From: an uncultured Rubripirellula sp.
GTDB taxonomy: Bacteria > Planctomycetota > Planctomycetia > Pirellulales > Pirellulaceae
Assembly: GCA_938045805.1 (NCBI GenBank)
Contig: CALIBL010000035.1
Location: forward strand, 293,529-357,528
Reading direction: 5' to 3'
DNA: 64,000 bases
The first letter of the stretch is position 1, and each line of letters starts with the position of its first letter. Below, piece by piece: positions 1 to 8,003 of this stretch. The translations under genes were made by a program, and so were the position numbers. Below the pieces are notes generated by a model. It searched no databases. It was not told the DNA's origin and worked only from the letters and a program-made list of their open reading frames with translations.

Positions 1-132
1 AACCATGATCCCGATGATTGCCATCACGACCAGTAACTCAACAAGTGTAAAGCCATGCCGAACGACACGATCAGCAAAGGGTGACCATCGAGTGCGTTGT
101 TCTATTTTCGGTGCTGTAGAGAAGGCGACCAA
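1..132 (-). CDS. Prepilin-type N-terminal domain protein (partial, cut by window edge)
   Basis: The reverse strand reads RHGFTLVELLVVMAIIGIM just inside the window edge. This is the type IV prepilin/pseudopilin methylation motif: a cleavage Gly, then Phe, a Glu five residues later, and a hydrophobic helix. About 24 residues precede the motif, which is a rather long leader. No ATG lies in frame; the only candidate start after the upstream in-frame stop is a TTG at 132, so the exact start is uncertain. In planctomycetes this N-terminus is typical of DUF1559 secreted proteins and of type II secretion pseudopilins; the body of the protein lies outside the window, so the two cannot be told apart. 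Confidence 0.62.
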   Translation of the reverse strand, partial: MVAFSTAPKIEQRTRWSPFADRVVRHGFTLVELLVVMAIIGIMV

Positions 133-450
133 TAATTCATCTTTCGCGTCGTAATTGACAATTCATCTGTGAACCACACGATAGTGGTGGTTGCTTTTAA
201 GACTGACCCTGTATCAAATCTGGTTCACCCCACACATCGAGAGTGTCCCACAACAGCATATTCAATGCCAAAAAAACATAAGTGAAGATCTCGCTGATTC
301 AATGGCTTTATTGGCAAAGGAAACACCGCGAGTGGCGAAAAATCCGCCACGAGTGCGAAAGATCCGCCAAAATAAACTCTAGCGCACCGTAAACGGCAAC
401 ATTCCTCCGGAGCGTTCTTCTGTACCAGCTCCCAACAATCAGAATCTTTT
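133..450. other. Intergenic region between divergent genes
   Basis: This stretch separates the minus-strand pilin-like gene from the plus-strand histidine kinase and should hold both promoters. The only structure seen is an imperfect 20-21 bp tandem duplication at 329-369. Short open frames here have no recognisable features. Confidence 0.5.
329..369. repeat. Imperfect tandem duplication (21 + 20 bp)
   Basis: Positions 329-349 and 350-369 are two adjacent copies of a unit beginning CGAGTG and ending ATCCGCCA; the second copy has a 1-bp deletion and a substitution. Within each copy GGCG/GCG and CCGCC could pair as a small hairpin. It lies about 80 bp upstream of the histidine kinase start, so it could be a regulator site or a chance slippage duplication. 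Confidence 0.55.
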
Positions 451-1869
451 GTGAACGTTTTCGCGAAATCCAATCTACGATTTCAGATCATTTCTCCGAT
501 CATCGCGGTGGCGGCGATCGCGAGTCTAGCGGTCGCGTTCTCCTCATGGAAAATCGGGCAGACCCGTAGTCAAAACGAACTTTTGCAACGATTTTCTGCC
601 ATTGAACGAACTGTCAATGCAGCAAACTACCCGCTTACCAAGTCGGTCTTGGCTAGTTTGGCAGAACTGACCGAAACTCAATGGATTCTGCTTGGCAATA
701 ATGGAGAACTTGTCTCCAGTACGATTGAATTACCTCCAAACCTGTGGAGACAAAAGCAGTGGAGACAAGATTTTAATGAACTAATGTCTCAACTCGTTGA
801 CACCAAAACTGTCGGTCGAGAAGAACGGTTCATCCGTACTCCGCTATTAGAGAAGCAGACGTGGCTCGCGGCGAGTTTCAAACGGCAACCGAATGCTCCT
901 GGGGTTGATGCCGACTATTGGGTTGTCATTCTGTTTAGTCACCAAAAATTTAGTGCGTCGAGCTGGAGAGCCGCTTTACTTCCGCTTCTTACAGGACTCT
1001 CGACCATCGCCGCGGTCACCGTTGTCATGCTCATTGCATCAACTCGAATCATCAATCGAATTCGTAAATTACAACTTCAGGTCGAAGTGATTGCGAGTGG
1101 AAATTTTGAAGCTCGGCTCGTCAATCACTCCAGTGATGAGCTAGGAAAACTCTCGCTTTCCATTAATCGGATGGCCGAGCAACTACGACAACTCTGGAAC
1201 CAGATCCATCAACAGCAGCGTTCACAATTGCTACACCAAATGGCCAGCGGAATTTCCCATCAACTAAGAAATACACTCACTGGTGCGAGAATGGCAATGG
1301 AATTACACGCTAAGTCGTGCGAGAGTGGTCGAATCGATGAGGTACATGTTGCGTTAGGCCAACTGGAAATTGCAGAGAATTACGTGAGAAGAATCACGCT
1401 GGTGGGATCCGGCGAACAGCAACCTGCCGAGCCGAAAAGCATCGCCGAATGCCTTCGAGAAATTGAAGCCACGCACCGTGGCGTGGCCGAGCATCTTCAA
1501 GTGGAGCTATCTTGGGCAGTCGAACCAATCCCCTCTGATCAATGCGTGGATAATGGGGGCCTCTTCATTGCGGCAATCTCGAATCTCATTCTCAATGCAA
1601 TCCAAGCGAGCTCCAAGGTTTCCATCCGAGGTCTACTTTTAGAGAACCAAATGATCGAAATTGAAGTCGTCGATCGGGGTAGCGGTATCCCAACCGAACT
1701 ACGCGATGAGGTTTTTCAGCCTTTCTACACCACGAAACCGGAAGGCATGGGACTCGGTCTGGCGTTAGTTAAACAGATTGCTGAGCAACTAGGTGGTAGC
1801 GTTACCCATGATCGACTGGACGATCAAACCATTTTTCGGTTCAGCTGCAAAACGCGCCAAGCAACATAA
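451..1869 (+). CDS. Membrane sensor histidine kinase
   Basis: Two-component sensor kinase of 472 aa that would phosphorylate the response regulator encoded 16 bp downstream. An N-terminal membrane helix (about residues 13-33) and a second helix (about 175-197) flank a periplasmic sensor region of about 140 residues with no recognised domain. A HAMP linker follows (about 198-250). The phosphoacceptor H box is GISHQLRN, with His near residue 270. The ATPase part has an N box (NLILNAIQ), a G1 box (DRGSGIP), an F box (FQPFYTTK) and a G2 box (GMGLGLALVKQI), so it looks catalytically complete. The start is GTG at 451; no better ATG precedes the first membrane helix. The sensed signal cannot be inferred. 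Confidence 0.9.
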   Translation: MNVFAKSNLRFQIISPIIAVAAIASLAVAFSSWKIGQTRSQNELLQRFSAIERTVNAANYPLTKSVLASLAELTETQWILLGNNGELVSSTIELPPNLWRQKQWRQDFNELMSQLVDTKTVGREERFIRTPLLEKQTWLAASFKRQPNAPGVDADYWVVILFSHQKFSASSWRAALLPLLTGLSTIAAVTVVMLIASTRIINRIRKLQLQVEVIASGNFEARLVNHSSDELGKLSLSINRMAEQLRQLWNQIHQQQRSQLLHQMASGISHQLRNTLTGARMAMELHAKSCESGRIDEVHVALGQLEIAENYVRRITLVGSGEQQPAEPKSIAECLREIEATHRGVAEHLQVELSWAVEPIPSDQCVDNGGLFIAAISNLILNAIQASSKVSIRGLLLENQMIEIEVVDRGSGIPTELRDEVFQPFYTTKPEGMGLGLALVKQIAEQLGGSVTHDRLDDQTIFRFSCKTRQAT

Positions 1870-1885
1870 CGTATGACAAGCGATC

Positions 1886-3328
1886 ATGAGCAAGCCATCG
1901 ACATCAACTACACAAACTTCGAAAAACATTCTGGTTGTGGATGACGAACCAGCGATTTGCTGGGCATTTGAAAGAATGCTTAAGTCCAAAGGCCATGAAG
2001 TCGTCACAGCATCATCAGCTGAAGAAGGCCTCGAACGATCAAGAGAGACACGACCTGACCTAATTTTCCTTGATGTTCGGTTGCCTAAACGAAGCGGGAT
2101 CGAATCCTTGCCCGATTTCGTTTCAATCCATCCAAACCAACCTATTGTTGTGATGACTGCCTTCGGTGATTTGGACACCGCTGTTTCCGCCGTCAAAAAT
2201 GGAGCGAGTGAATACCTGATCAAACCCTTCTCGCTAGAAGATGTCGAATCCATCACGAATCGGCTGCTTTCCACTCACGCTGTCTCTCGAGAAAACTCAG
2301 GAATCAAACGAAACAGGGAACAACCTGCTACGCTGGTTGGAACTTCACTCGCGATGCAGCAAATCTTCAAGCAAATCGCATTAGTTGCAAATAGTGACCT
2401 ATCGGTACTTATCACCGGTGAAACAGGCACAGGAAAGGAATTGGTTTCTGAAGCCATTCATCGTTACAGCGAAAGATCGTCAAAACCCTACCTTCCAATT
2501 GCACCAGTTGCATTCAACGAAGAATTGATTGAAAGCGAACTATTCGGACACACCCGAGGTGCGTTCACCGGTGCAGTGGAAGATCGAACAGGACTGTTCG
2601 AAAGGGCTGAAGGCGGCACCATCCTATTGGACGAGATTGGCGACCTTCCGATTCGCATTCAAATCAAATTACTTCGAGTATTGGAACAGGGTCAGTTCAC
2701 CAGAGTAGGCGACATTACCCCTCGGAAATGCAACGTGCGAATCATCGCAGCAACGCACCGAGACTTAAATGAAGAAGTCAGGCAAGAGCGATTTCGGCGC
2801 GACCTCTTCTACAGGCTTAACGGAATCCACCTTCAACTGCCGCCACTTAGAGAGAGGTCTGAAGACATACGCCCCCTATGCGAATATTTCCTCAAGTGCA
2901 TCGACCGTGAACACCAGAGCGAAAAATTAACACCTGAATTGATACACGCACTAACCCAACGTGAGTGGCCGGGAAATATTCGAGAGTTGAGAAACGCTAT
3001 CGAACATGCCGCAGTGATCGCTGGCACAAGAGCTTTAATGATTGATGATTTTCCAGAATCCGCTCCACCACCAACGCAGCATTCACCCCATGCATCTCCC
3101 TCACTTGATGCAATGGTCACCGAATGGACTCATCAACAGCTAGCTGACCCAAATGCAAATGAGCTTCAAACGCAGCTTTTTTCAATGCTGGAGCCAGCTT
3201 TGATCAGGACCATCATGCAATTCGTGAAAAACAATCGCATGAGAGCAGCCGAATTGCTAGGGATACACCGCAGCACACTGCGAGAAAAAATGCGCAGCTA
3301 TAAGATTAACCAAAACGATGGCGACTAA
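1886..3328 (+). CDS. Sigma-54-dependent response regulator (NtrC family)
   Basis: Transcription activator of 480 aa, cognate to the kinase just upstream. Residues about 12-130 form a receiver domain with the acidic pair DDE and a phosphoacceptor Asp near residue 65 in FLDVRLPK. Residues about 150-385 form the sigma-54 AAA+ domain: Walker A GETGTGKE near 178, the sigma-54-contacting loop GAFTGA near 225, Walker B ILLDEIGD, and arginine-finger region [11 protein letters not shown]-terminal Fis-type helix-turn-helix (about 435-475, [16 protein letters not shown]) binds DNA. All hallmark motifs are present, so it should activate RpoN promoters when phosphorylated. Its target genes are unknown; no clear -24/-12 element was recognised in this window. 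Confidence 0.92.
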   Translation: MSKPSTSTTQTSKNILVVDDEPAICWAFERMLKSKGHEVVTASSAEEGLERSRETRPDLIFLDVRLPKRSGIESLPDFVSIHPNQPIVVMTAFGDLDTAVSAVKNGASEYLIKPFSLEDVESITNRLLSTHAVSRENSGIKRNREQPATLVGTSLAMQQIFKQIALVANSDLSVLITGETGTGKELVSEAIHRYSERSSKPYLPIAPVAFNEELIESELFGHTRGAFTGAVEDRTGLFERAEGGTILLDEIGDLPIRIQIKLLRVLEQGQFTRVGDITPRKCNVRIIAATHRDLNEEVRQERFRRDLFYRLNGIHLQLPPLRERSEDIRPLCEYFLKCIDREHQSEKLTPELIHALTQREWPGNIRELRNAIEHAAVIAGTRALMIDDFPESAPPPTQHSPHASPSLDAMVTEWTHQQLADPNANELQTQLFSMLEPALIRTIMQFVKNNRMRAAELLGIHRSTLREKMRSYKINQNDGD

Positions 3329-3374
3329 ATGATTTACAAGCCGTGACCAAAGAGAAAGTCGCCAGACGCTGGAC

Positions 3375-4220
3375 TCAGAACAGGAGCATCGAAAGCTTCC
3401 TGCGATACTCGCTTACCAACTCGGACTCTGGGGGTAGTGACTTGAACACCTCTACCATGAGTGCCCTCGCCTCTTCACCCGTGTTGAGCCGATCCCGTTC
3501 TACCAAGTCGAGACACAAATCAAACGCCTCGGCGTACTCGCTCCCACCCACCAATGCTTTAGCGAGCGATAACCTTAAACTAAGGTCATCTGGCGCGGCG
3601 GAAACTTTTGCTCGGATCTCATCAGCATCGCCACCAGAATGACTTTCAAGAGCTAACATGGATTTAAGCTGCTCGGCTTCCTGCTCCAAAAAACCTCGAG
3701 CCTCAAGGCGACCCAAAATCGCTTGAACTTCCTCCCTACAACCATTGTCCCAGAAGACTTTGGCAAGCCGGATCAAAACATCATCTCGCTCGACCTCACT
3801 CACAAGCGATCGCAACTGCTCTAAACCTGCGTTGGGATCTGACTCCACCAGTGCAATCGCTCTTAGCAGTTGACTCTGCCCCTCAAGGCCGGAGAGCCAT
3901 TCGCGAATCGCAGATTCGGGAAGCGCGCCTTCAAAGCGATCGATCACTTCTCCTTGGTACACGGCAAATACGGCGGGGATACCGCCTACAGCAAACTGCG
4001 TCGCCGCATTCGGATTATGATCCGTCTCAGCCTTCACCAGTGTAAATTCGCCGTTCGCCTCCGTGGCAATCTGCTCTAGTACCGGGCCCAGCATTCGACA
4101 GGGGGCACACCACTGTGCCCAAAAATCAACCACCACCAGACCGAGACGTGATCGCTCAATCACATCAACGTCGAACGTTTGATCAGTGGTGTTGATTACG
4201 TACGGGCTATCATCTGCCAT
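3375..4220 (-). CDS. Thioredoxin-TPR protein, CnoX/YbbN-like chaperedoxin
   Basis: Cytoplasmic protein of 281 aa with no signal peptide. Residues 1-110 form a thioredoxin fold with active site WCAPC (Cys38 and Cys41; Ala replaces the usual Gly of CGPC) and the cis-proline region GGIPAVF. The rest is alpha-helical and resembles the tetratricopeptide repeats of CnoX, which delivers oxidatively damaged proteins to GroEL or DnaK. Escherichia coli CnoX has lost the catalytic cysteine pair; this protein keeps both, so it could also reduce disulfides. It is encoded 59 bp downstream of the coiled-coil lipoprotein gene on the same strand, so the two may be co-transcribed. The family assignment is firm; the client role is inferred from homology. 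Confidence 0.87.
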   Translation of the reverse strand: MADDSPYVINTTDQTFDVDVIERSRLGLVVVDFWAQWCAPCRMLGPVLEQIATEANGEFTLVKAETDHNPNAATQFAVGGIPAVFAVYQGEVIDRFEGALPESAIREWLSGLEGQSQLLRAIALVESDPNAGLEQLRSLVSEVERDDVLIRLAKVFWDNGCREEVQAILGRLEARGFLEQEAEQLKSMLALESHSGGDADEIRAKVSAAPDDLSLRLSLAKALVGGSEYAEAFDLCLDLVERDRLNTGEEARALMVEVFKSLPPESELVSEYRRKLSMLLF

Positions 4221-4279
4221 GCTTCACTCATTGAGAAACAAAGATTTGGATTGAATTCAATTCCTACGGAGATTGTCAA

Positions 4280-5722
4280 CTATCGCTCCGAACGCAACTC
4301 CACGGTCATTCTCTCAAACTCGCGTCTGATCGAATCATTACTAAACTCACGCAGCGGCGGGATTTGCAGTTTCATCAGTGCGTCAAAGTCTCGCCGTCCA
4401 GTTTTCATCAGAGAAGCCACATCGCTCGATAACTTCACTGTGTTGTAAGTATTCATCGCCGTCGCCAAATTCTTTTGAGCGCGTCGATTCTCGGCTTCAA
4501 TCAATGCAGCGTTCCGCTGCAAGTAGTCGATGTATAAAACCGCAGTTTCCTGAGTTAGCTTGTTGGATTCAATGTTGGCAGCGAGCAACACGGGATCGCC
4601 CCCCTTGAGTTCGATAATCGAACGAGCTTGGGCAATGTTCTCATCCGCTTGCTTCGAAAACTGCTTCAACTTGGGTATATGCTTTTCTCGGACATCGCGA
4701 ACAAAAGATTTTTGAATACGGTCCATGACATGCACCATGACGACATACATACCGTAGTAGCGTTTAGAAACATCCAAGGCCTCACCGCTTTCCTGTGTCA
4801 AATTCTGCAATTGTGCAGTCACGTTCTTGATGTTCTCAAAAACAACCGCCATCGAAACGATGTCATCACCGGAGACTGACGACAACAAAGACTCAACAGC
4901 TTCCTCATCAACGACCACGCCTATTTTTGATAATTCTTTAGCGAATTGCTTTTTCAAAGAAACCAATTTCTTCTTCTGCTGCTCAATTTCATTCTGTTCG
5001 TTCTCGATCTGCTCATCGATAGCTTCTTTGGACAACTCAAAAGGGTTCACTCTATCAATCTGGCTTTGATCTTTAGCCCATCGAGCGGAGACACGTTGGC
5101 GCCGATAGTCCGCAATATTCTCATGACTTTGATTGATGGCATCGTTCGCGTCTCGAATCTGCTGCCTGTAATCCGAAACCTCAGAGTTGCCTAAGATCAC
5201 AATCGCCGCATCGAGTAATTCGTTGATCGCCGCGGAATTGGATTGCTTGTCCTCCGTAAAGGGCAATCGAGACCTATCGGGCAGATCAGCGTGTTGATCA
5301 ACAAGATCCCGAGTCTCCTCCAAGATAGGAATTACCTCTTCGAATAGGTCACCAAACCGCTCATCACCCACAAATTCCTCAAGCTGAATTGAATCACCCT
5401 CATCTGAGGCCGGATCATTGAGTGTAATTAAGTCGTTCGGTGCGATTTTACCAATTGGTTCACCCGTCAAAGGCACCGTGTCATTCGTTCGCGAATCGCT
5501 TTCAACGATCGGATTGCGTGCCTCACCTGATTCGATGCCCCCACCAGTAGACTGAAGATCATTCGGACTGGCTTTGCTACTCTGCTGCGCGGTCGCATCA
5601 GCTTCGGACGTCTCTCGTGGTGTACATCCGAGACACAGTACAAAAAGCACCAGTTGAAGAATTGCACTGCTGACAGCTTTTTCGAGGCTTATTTGTTTCG
5701 CAAATGGTTTCCGTTCGCTCAT
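4280..5722 (-). CDS. Hypothetical coiled-coil lipoprotein
   Basis: Unrecognised protein of 480 aa. The N-terminus has a basic region, a hydrophobic stretch and a lipobox-like LCLGC (Cys near residue 33), so it is probably a lipoprotein. An acidic, low-complexity, Ser/Thr/Asp-rich linker follows (about 35-130). Most of the remainder is rich in Glu, Lys, Gln and Arg with heptad character, for example around EQIENEQNEIEQQKKKL, which indicates long coiled coils. The frame opens with ATG at 5722 and is preceded by a non-coding gap. The gene sits upstream of the thioredoxin-TPR gene. No enzymatic motif was found; a structural or envelope-tethering role is only a guess. Confidence 0.72.
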   Translation of the reverse strand: MSERKPFAKQISLEKAVSSAILQLVLFVLCLGCTPRETSEADATAQQSSKASPNDLQSTGGGIESGEARNPIVESDSRTNDTVPLTGEPIGKIAPNDLITLNDPASDEGDSIQLEEFVGDERFGDLFEEVIPILEETRDLVDQHADLPDRSRLPFTEDKQSNSAAINELLDAAIVILGNSEVSDYRQQIRDANDAINQSHENIADYRRQRVSARWAKDQSQIDRVNPFELSKEAIDEQIENEQNEIEQQKKKLVSLKKQFAKELSKIGVVVDEEAVESLLSSVSGDDIVSMAVVFENIKNVTAQLQNLTQESGEALDVSKRYYGMYVVMVHVMDRIQKSFVRDVREKHIPKLKQFSKQADENIAQARSIIELKGGDPVLLAANIESNKLTQETAVLYIDYLQRNAALIEAENRRAQKNLATAMNTYNTVKLSSDVASLMKTGRRDFDALMKLQIPPLREFSNDSIRREFERMTVELRSER

Positions 5723-6065
5723 GAAATTAAAACCTCGGTGATCTTATCTATAAATTTCTGACCATCGGCGATCAGCCAACGTGAGGCCCACAATCTGGAA
5801 CAAACCCCCAGAGCACGGTTGTCTTAGTTTACGGGCAAGCCGAGATGGGCGTCCATCTATTCACCACGGATACTACCATTCTGCACCGCATCACGCGAGT
5901 TCAGCGGCGCTTACGCAAAACCGGTATACTACGTAGACTGCAGAAGCAGGTTCAGATGAGCGGACTCTTTTTTGAGTCTTGCAGCAAGCATCCACCCAAG
6001 ACGCTTATCCACGATCGTTCCCGAGGATGAGACACACGTTTAGTTCGGTATTTAGGGAGGAATCA
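5723..6065. other. Intergenic region between divergent genes
   Basis: About 340 bp between the minus-strand lipoprotein gene and the plus-strand SPFH pair. It presumably contains promoters in both directions. The only clear element is the Shine-Dalgarno sequence at 6054-6060. Confidence 0.5.
6054..6060 (+). promoter_or_regulatory. Ribosome binding site that decides the SPFH start
   Basis: AGGGAGG lies 5 bp before GTG at 6066. The upstream in-frame candidates (TTG at 5979, ATG at 6027) have no comparable site at suitable spacing, so translation probably starts at 6066. Confidence 0.7.
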
Positions 6066-7070
6066 GTGGCTTTTTTCACATTCATTGCAGGAATCGTGGC
6101 CTTCACATTCGTGCGAATTCTCATTGGATGCCTTTATACGGTGCGTCCGGATCAGCGAGCGGTTGTTACCAGCTTTGGTGCCGCGGAAAAATTGCCGACC
6201 TCGCAAACCCCAGAGAGTGACGAGGTAACGGATGAGGCGAAACGCTACCAGTATCCCCAACTGCGAGTGATCGGTCCGGGCGGACCGTATTTCAAGATGC
6301 CTTGGCAGCAAGTCCATAAGGTGAGCGTCGCAACGCAGGCAGTCAACTTATCATGGGACCCGTCCAAGAAGCAGACAACCATCGAAGCTGTCACGAAAGA
6401 CAACTTAACAACGGGGGTCAATGGCCAACTACGATACCGCGTCAGCGAGACGAATCTTTACCCCTATCTTTTCGGAGTCGCGAGTCCACTGGAACATGTC
6501 ATGGGGTACTTCATCTCCGTGTTAAGAGAGCGAATCGCCAATTTCACCGACCCCAAAGGTCAAGGCTTGATCGCCGATAATGAGATTGACGGGGGAGAAG
6601 GCGAAAAAGCTTCGGTTGAACTCTCCGAAGGCGTCTCCATCAACGACCTCCGAAAGAACCTTCCTCTGCTCAATCAGTACATGGAAGAGCAGTGCCGAAA
6701 CACCGTCGCGCGTTACGGTATCGAACTCGATGCTGCACTGATCACCGAGATCGACCCTCCCAGCGAAGTTGACCGAGCTCTCTCCGCGATCAATAGCACA
6801 CGAAACCAAGTTGCAGCGGACATCAGTACTGCACGGGCAGATTCGGAACAACAAATCACAATGAGCGCGAGAGCGGTTGAGATCGCATCCAACAACGCTC
6901 AGGCAGAAGTAGCTCCGTTACGCGAATTGGCAAAAACATTATCTGGAATTAAATCAGAAGGAGGATCCAAGTGCTTGCAAGCCTACATCCGCAACCTACG
7001 CGTCCCTCTATTCAAGCGAGCTAATCGCATCGTTCAGACAACACCCGCAAACCAGCAGATCGGAGGTTAG
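6066..7070 (+). CDS. SPFH/band-7 domain membrane protein, HflK-like (first of a pair)
   Basis: Membrane-anchored protein of about 334 aa, starting with GTG behind a strong Shine-Dalgarno. An N-terminal membrane helix (about residues 2-22) is followed immediately by the SPFH signature region (TVRPDQRAVVTSFG) and a band-7 domain to about residue 240. A helical, Ala/Glu-rich stretch resembling the coiled coil of flotillin or HflK/HflC proteins comes next. A second SPFH gene starts 5 bp after its stop, an arrangement like hflK-hflC. Such proteins form ring-shaped membrane microdomain scaffolds, often around a protease or other partner. No FtsH or protease gene is adjacent here. Confidence 0.85.
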   Translation: MAFFTFIAGIVAFTFVRILIGCLYTVRPDQRAVVTSFGAAEKLPTSQTPESDEVTDEAKRYQYPQLRVIGPGGPYFKMPWQQVHKVSVATQAVNLSWDPSKKQTTIEAVTKDNLTTGVNGQLRYRVSETNLYPYLFGVASPLEHVMGYFISVLRERIANFTDPKGQGLIADNEIDGGEGEKASVELSEGVSINDLRKNLPLLNQYMEEQCRNTVARYGIELDAALITEIDPPSEVDRALSAINSTRNQVAADISTARADSEQQITMSARAVEIASNNAQAEVAPLRELAKTLSGIKSEGGSKCLQAYIRNLRVPLFKRANRIVQTTPANQQIGG

Positions 7071-7075
7071 TGGTC

Positions 7076-7972
7076 ATGGAAGTTTTTACTTTTTTATTGG
7101 GTCTGCTATTCATCCCATTGTTGATGCAAATTGCAAAGGTATTTGGGCTGTTCATTTGCGTTCGTGAATGTGAAGCTCATGTTTACACGCTATTTGGTAA
7201 AGTGATTGGAACCATTGACACCGCCGGACTCTCCTTCCCGGTCTCTCATTTTGGCCCCCGCGCCATGCTGGTTCCTTTCTTCGGAAAACGATACACCGTC
7301 AACACCTCAATCCGTCAGCATTACCTGCGCAGTCAGATGATCAACTCGGAGGAAGGTACTCCAATGGGTGTTGGCATCTGGTACGAGATGCAGGTGAAAG
7401 ACCCTGAGGCCTATCTTTTCACCAATGCGAATCCAGATGGATCTTTGCGGGCTAATGTCACCAGCTCCACCATCTCCGTGCTCAGCAACCTTGAAATGGA
7501 AACGATGCTAGAAGATCGGCACATCCTAAGCCGAACCGTGCGACAGACGGTTTCACCACTCTCTGAGCAATGGGGGTATCAGCTCGGCTCAGTTTATATC
7601 CGAAAGGTCGAATTCACTGACCAACAAATGGTCCACAACATCACAGATAAGGTGGTCAAGAGATTGGTGCAAGTTACCAGTGCAATGAAGCAAGATGGTG
7701 AAAACCGTGTGGGGCTCATTAAGAGTGAAACAGCTTACAGGGTATCGCAAAAGATGGCAGAAGCTGCTGCCGCACGCCCTGATATTGTGGGCAAAGAGCT
7801 TAATGACATCGCGAAAAGCGATCCCGAGATCCTCGACTCAGTGCTGCAAGTGATGGAGGTCAATAACCTGCTGGAATCTTACGCCGGCGTCGATTTTTTA
7901 CCTGACAATGGTCAATGTTTGATTCAACTCAGTGATAAATCCCGAGCTCCGCTCACGGCCGAACTGGCCTAG
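7076..7972 (+). CDS. SPFH/band-7 domain membrane protein, HflC-like (second of a pair)
   Basis: Protein of 298 aa starting at ATG 7076; GGAGG at 7062-7066 lies 9 bp upstream, which favours this ATG over the overlapping GTG at 7070. One N-terminal membrane helix (about 4-24) precedes the SPFH domain. The segment RECEAHVYTLFGKVIG corresponds to the start of the band-7 fold, and the conserved pattern VKDPEAYLF is visible near residue 105. The gene is translationally close to the preceding SPFH gene, so the two proteins probably assemble together. Compared with its partner it lacks an obvious long Ala/Glu coiled coil. The cellular process served is unknown. Confidence 0.84.
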   Translation: MEVFTFLLGLLFIPLLMQIAKVFGLFICVRECEAHVYTLFGKVIGTIDTAGLSFPVSHFGPRAMLVPFFGKRYTVNTSIRQHYLRSQMINSEEGTPMGVGIWYEMQVKDPEAYLFTNANPDGSLRANVTSSTISVLSNLEMETMLEDRHILSRTVRQTVSPLSEQWGYQLGSVYIRKVEFTDQQMVHNITDKVVKRLVQVTSAMKQDGENRVGLIKSETAYRVSQKMAEAAAARPDIVGKELNDIAKSDPEILDSVLQVMEVNNLLESYAGVDFLPDNGQCLIQLSDKSRAPLTAELA

Positions 7973-8003
7973 AGGTCTGAACAGTGCAGGTCGTTGCAGG
8001 TAA

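Noticed and set aside
191..382. 63-aa plus-strand frame upstream of the histidine kinase
   Set aside because: No domain, no signal peptide and no ribosome site; it spans the tandem repeat and looks like chance.
5979..6065. N-terminal extension of the first SPFH protein from TTG 5979 or ATG 6027
   Set aside because: The strong AGGGAGG site 5 bp before GTG 6066 and the membrane helix starting right there favour the shorter protein.
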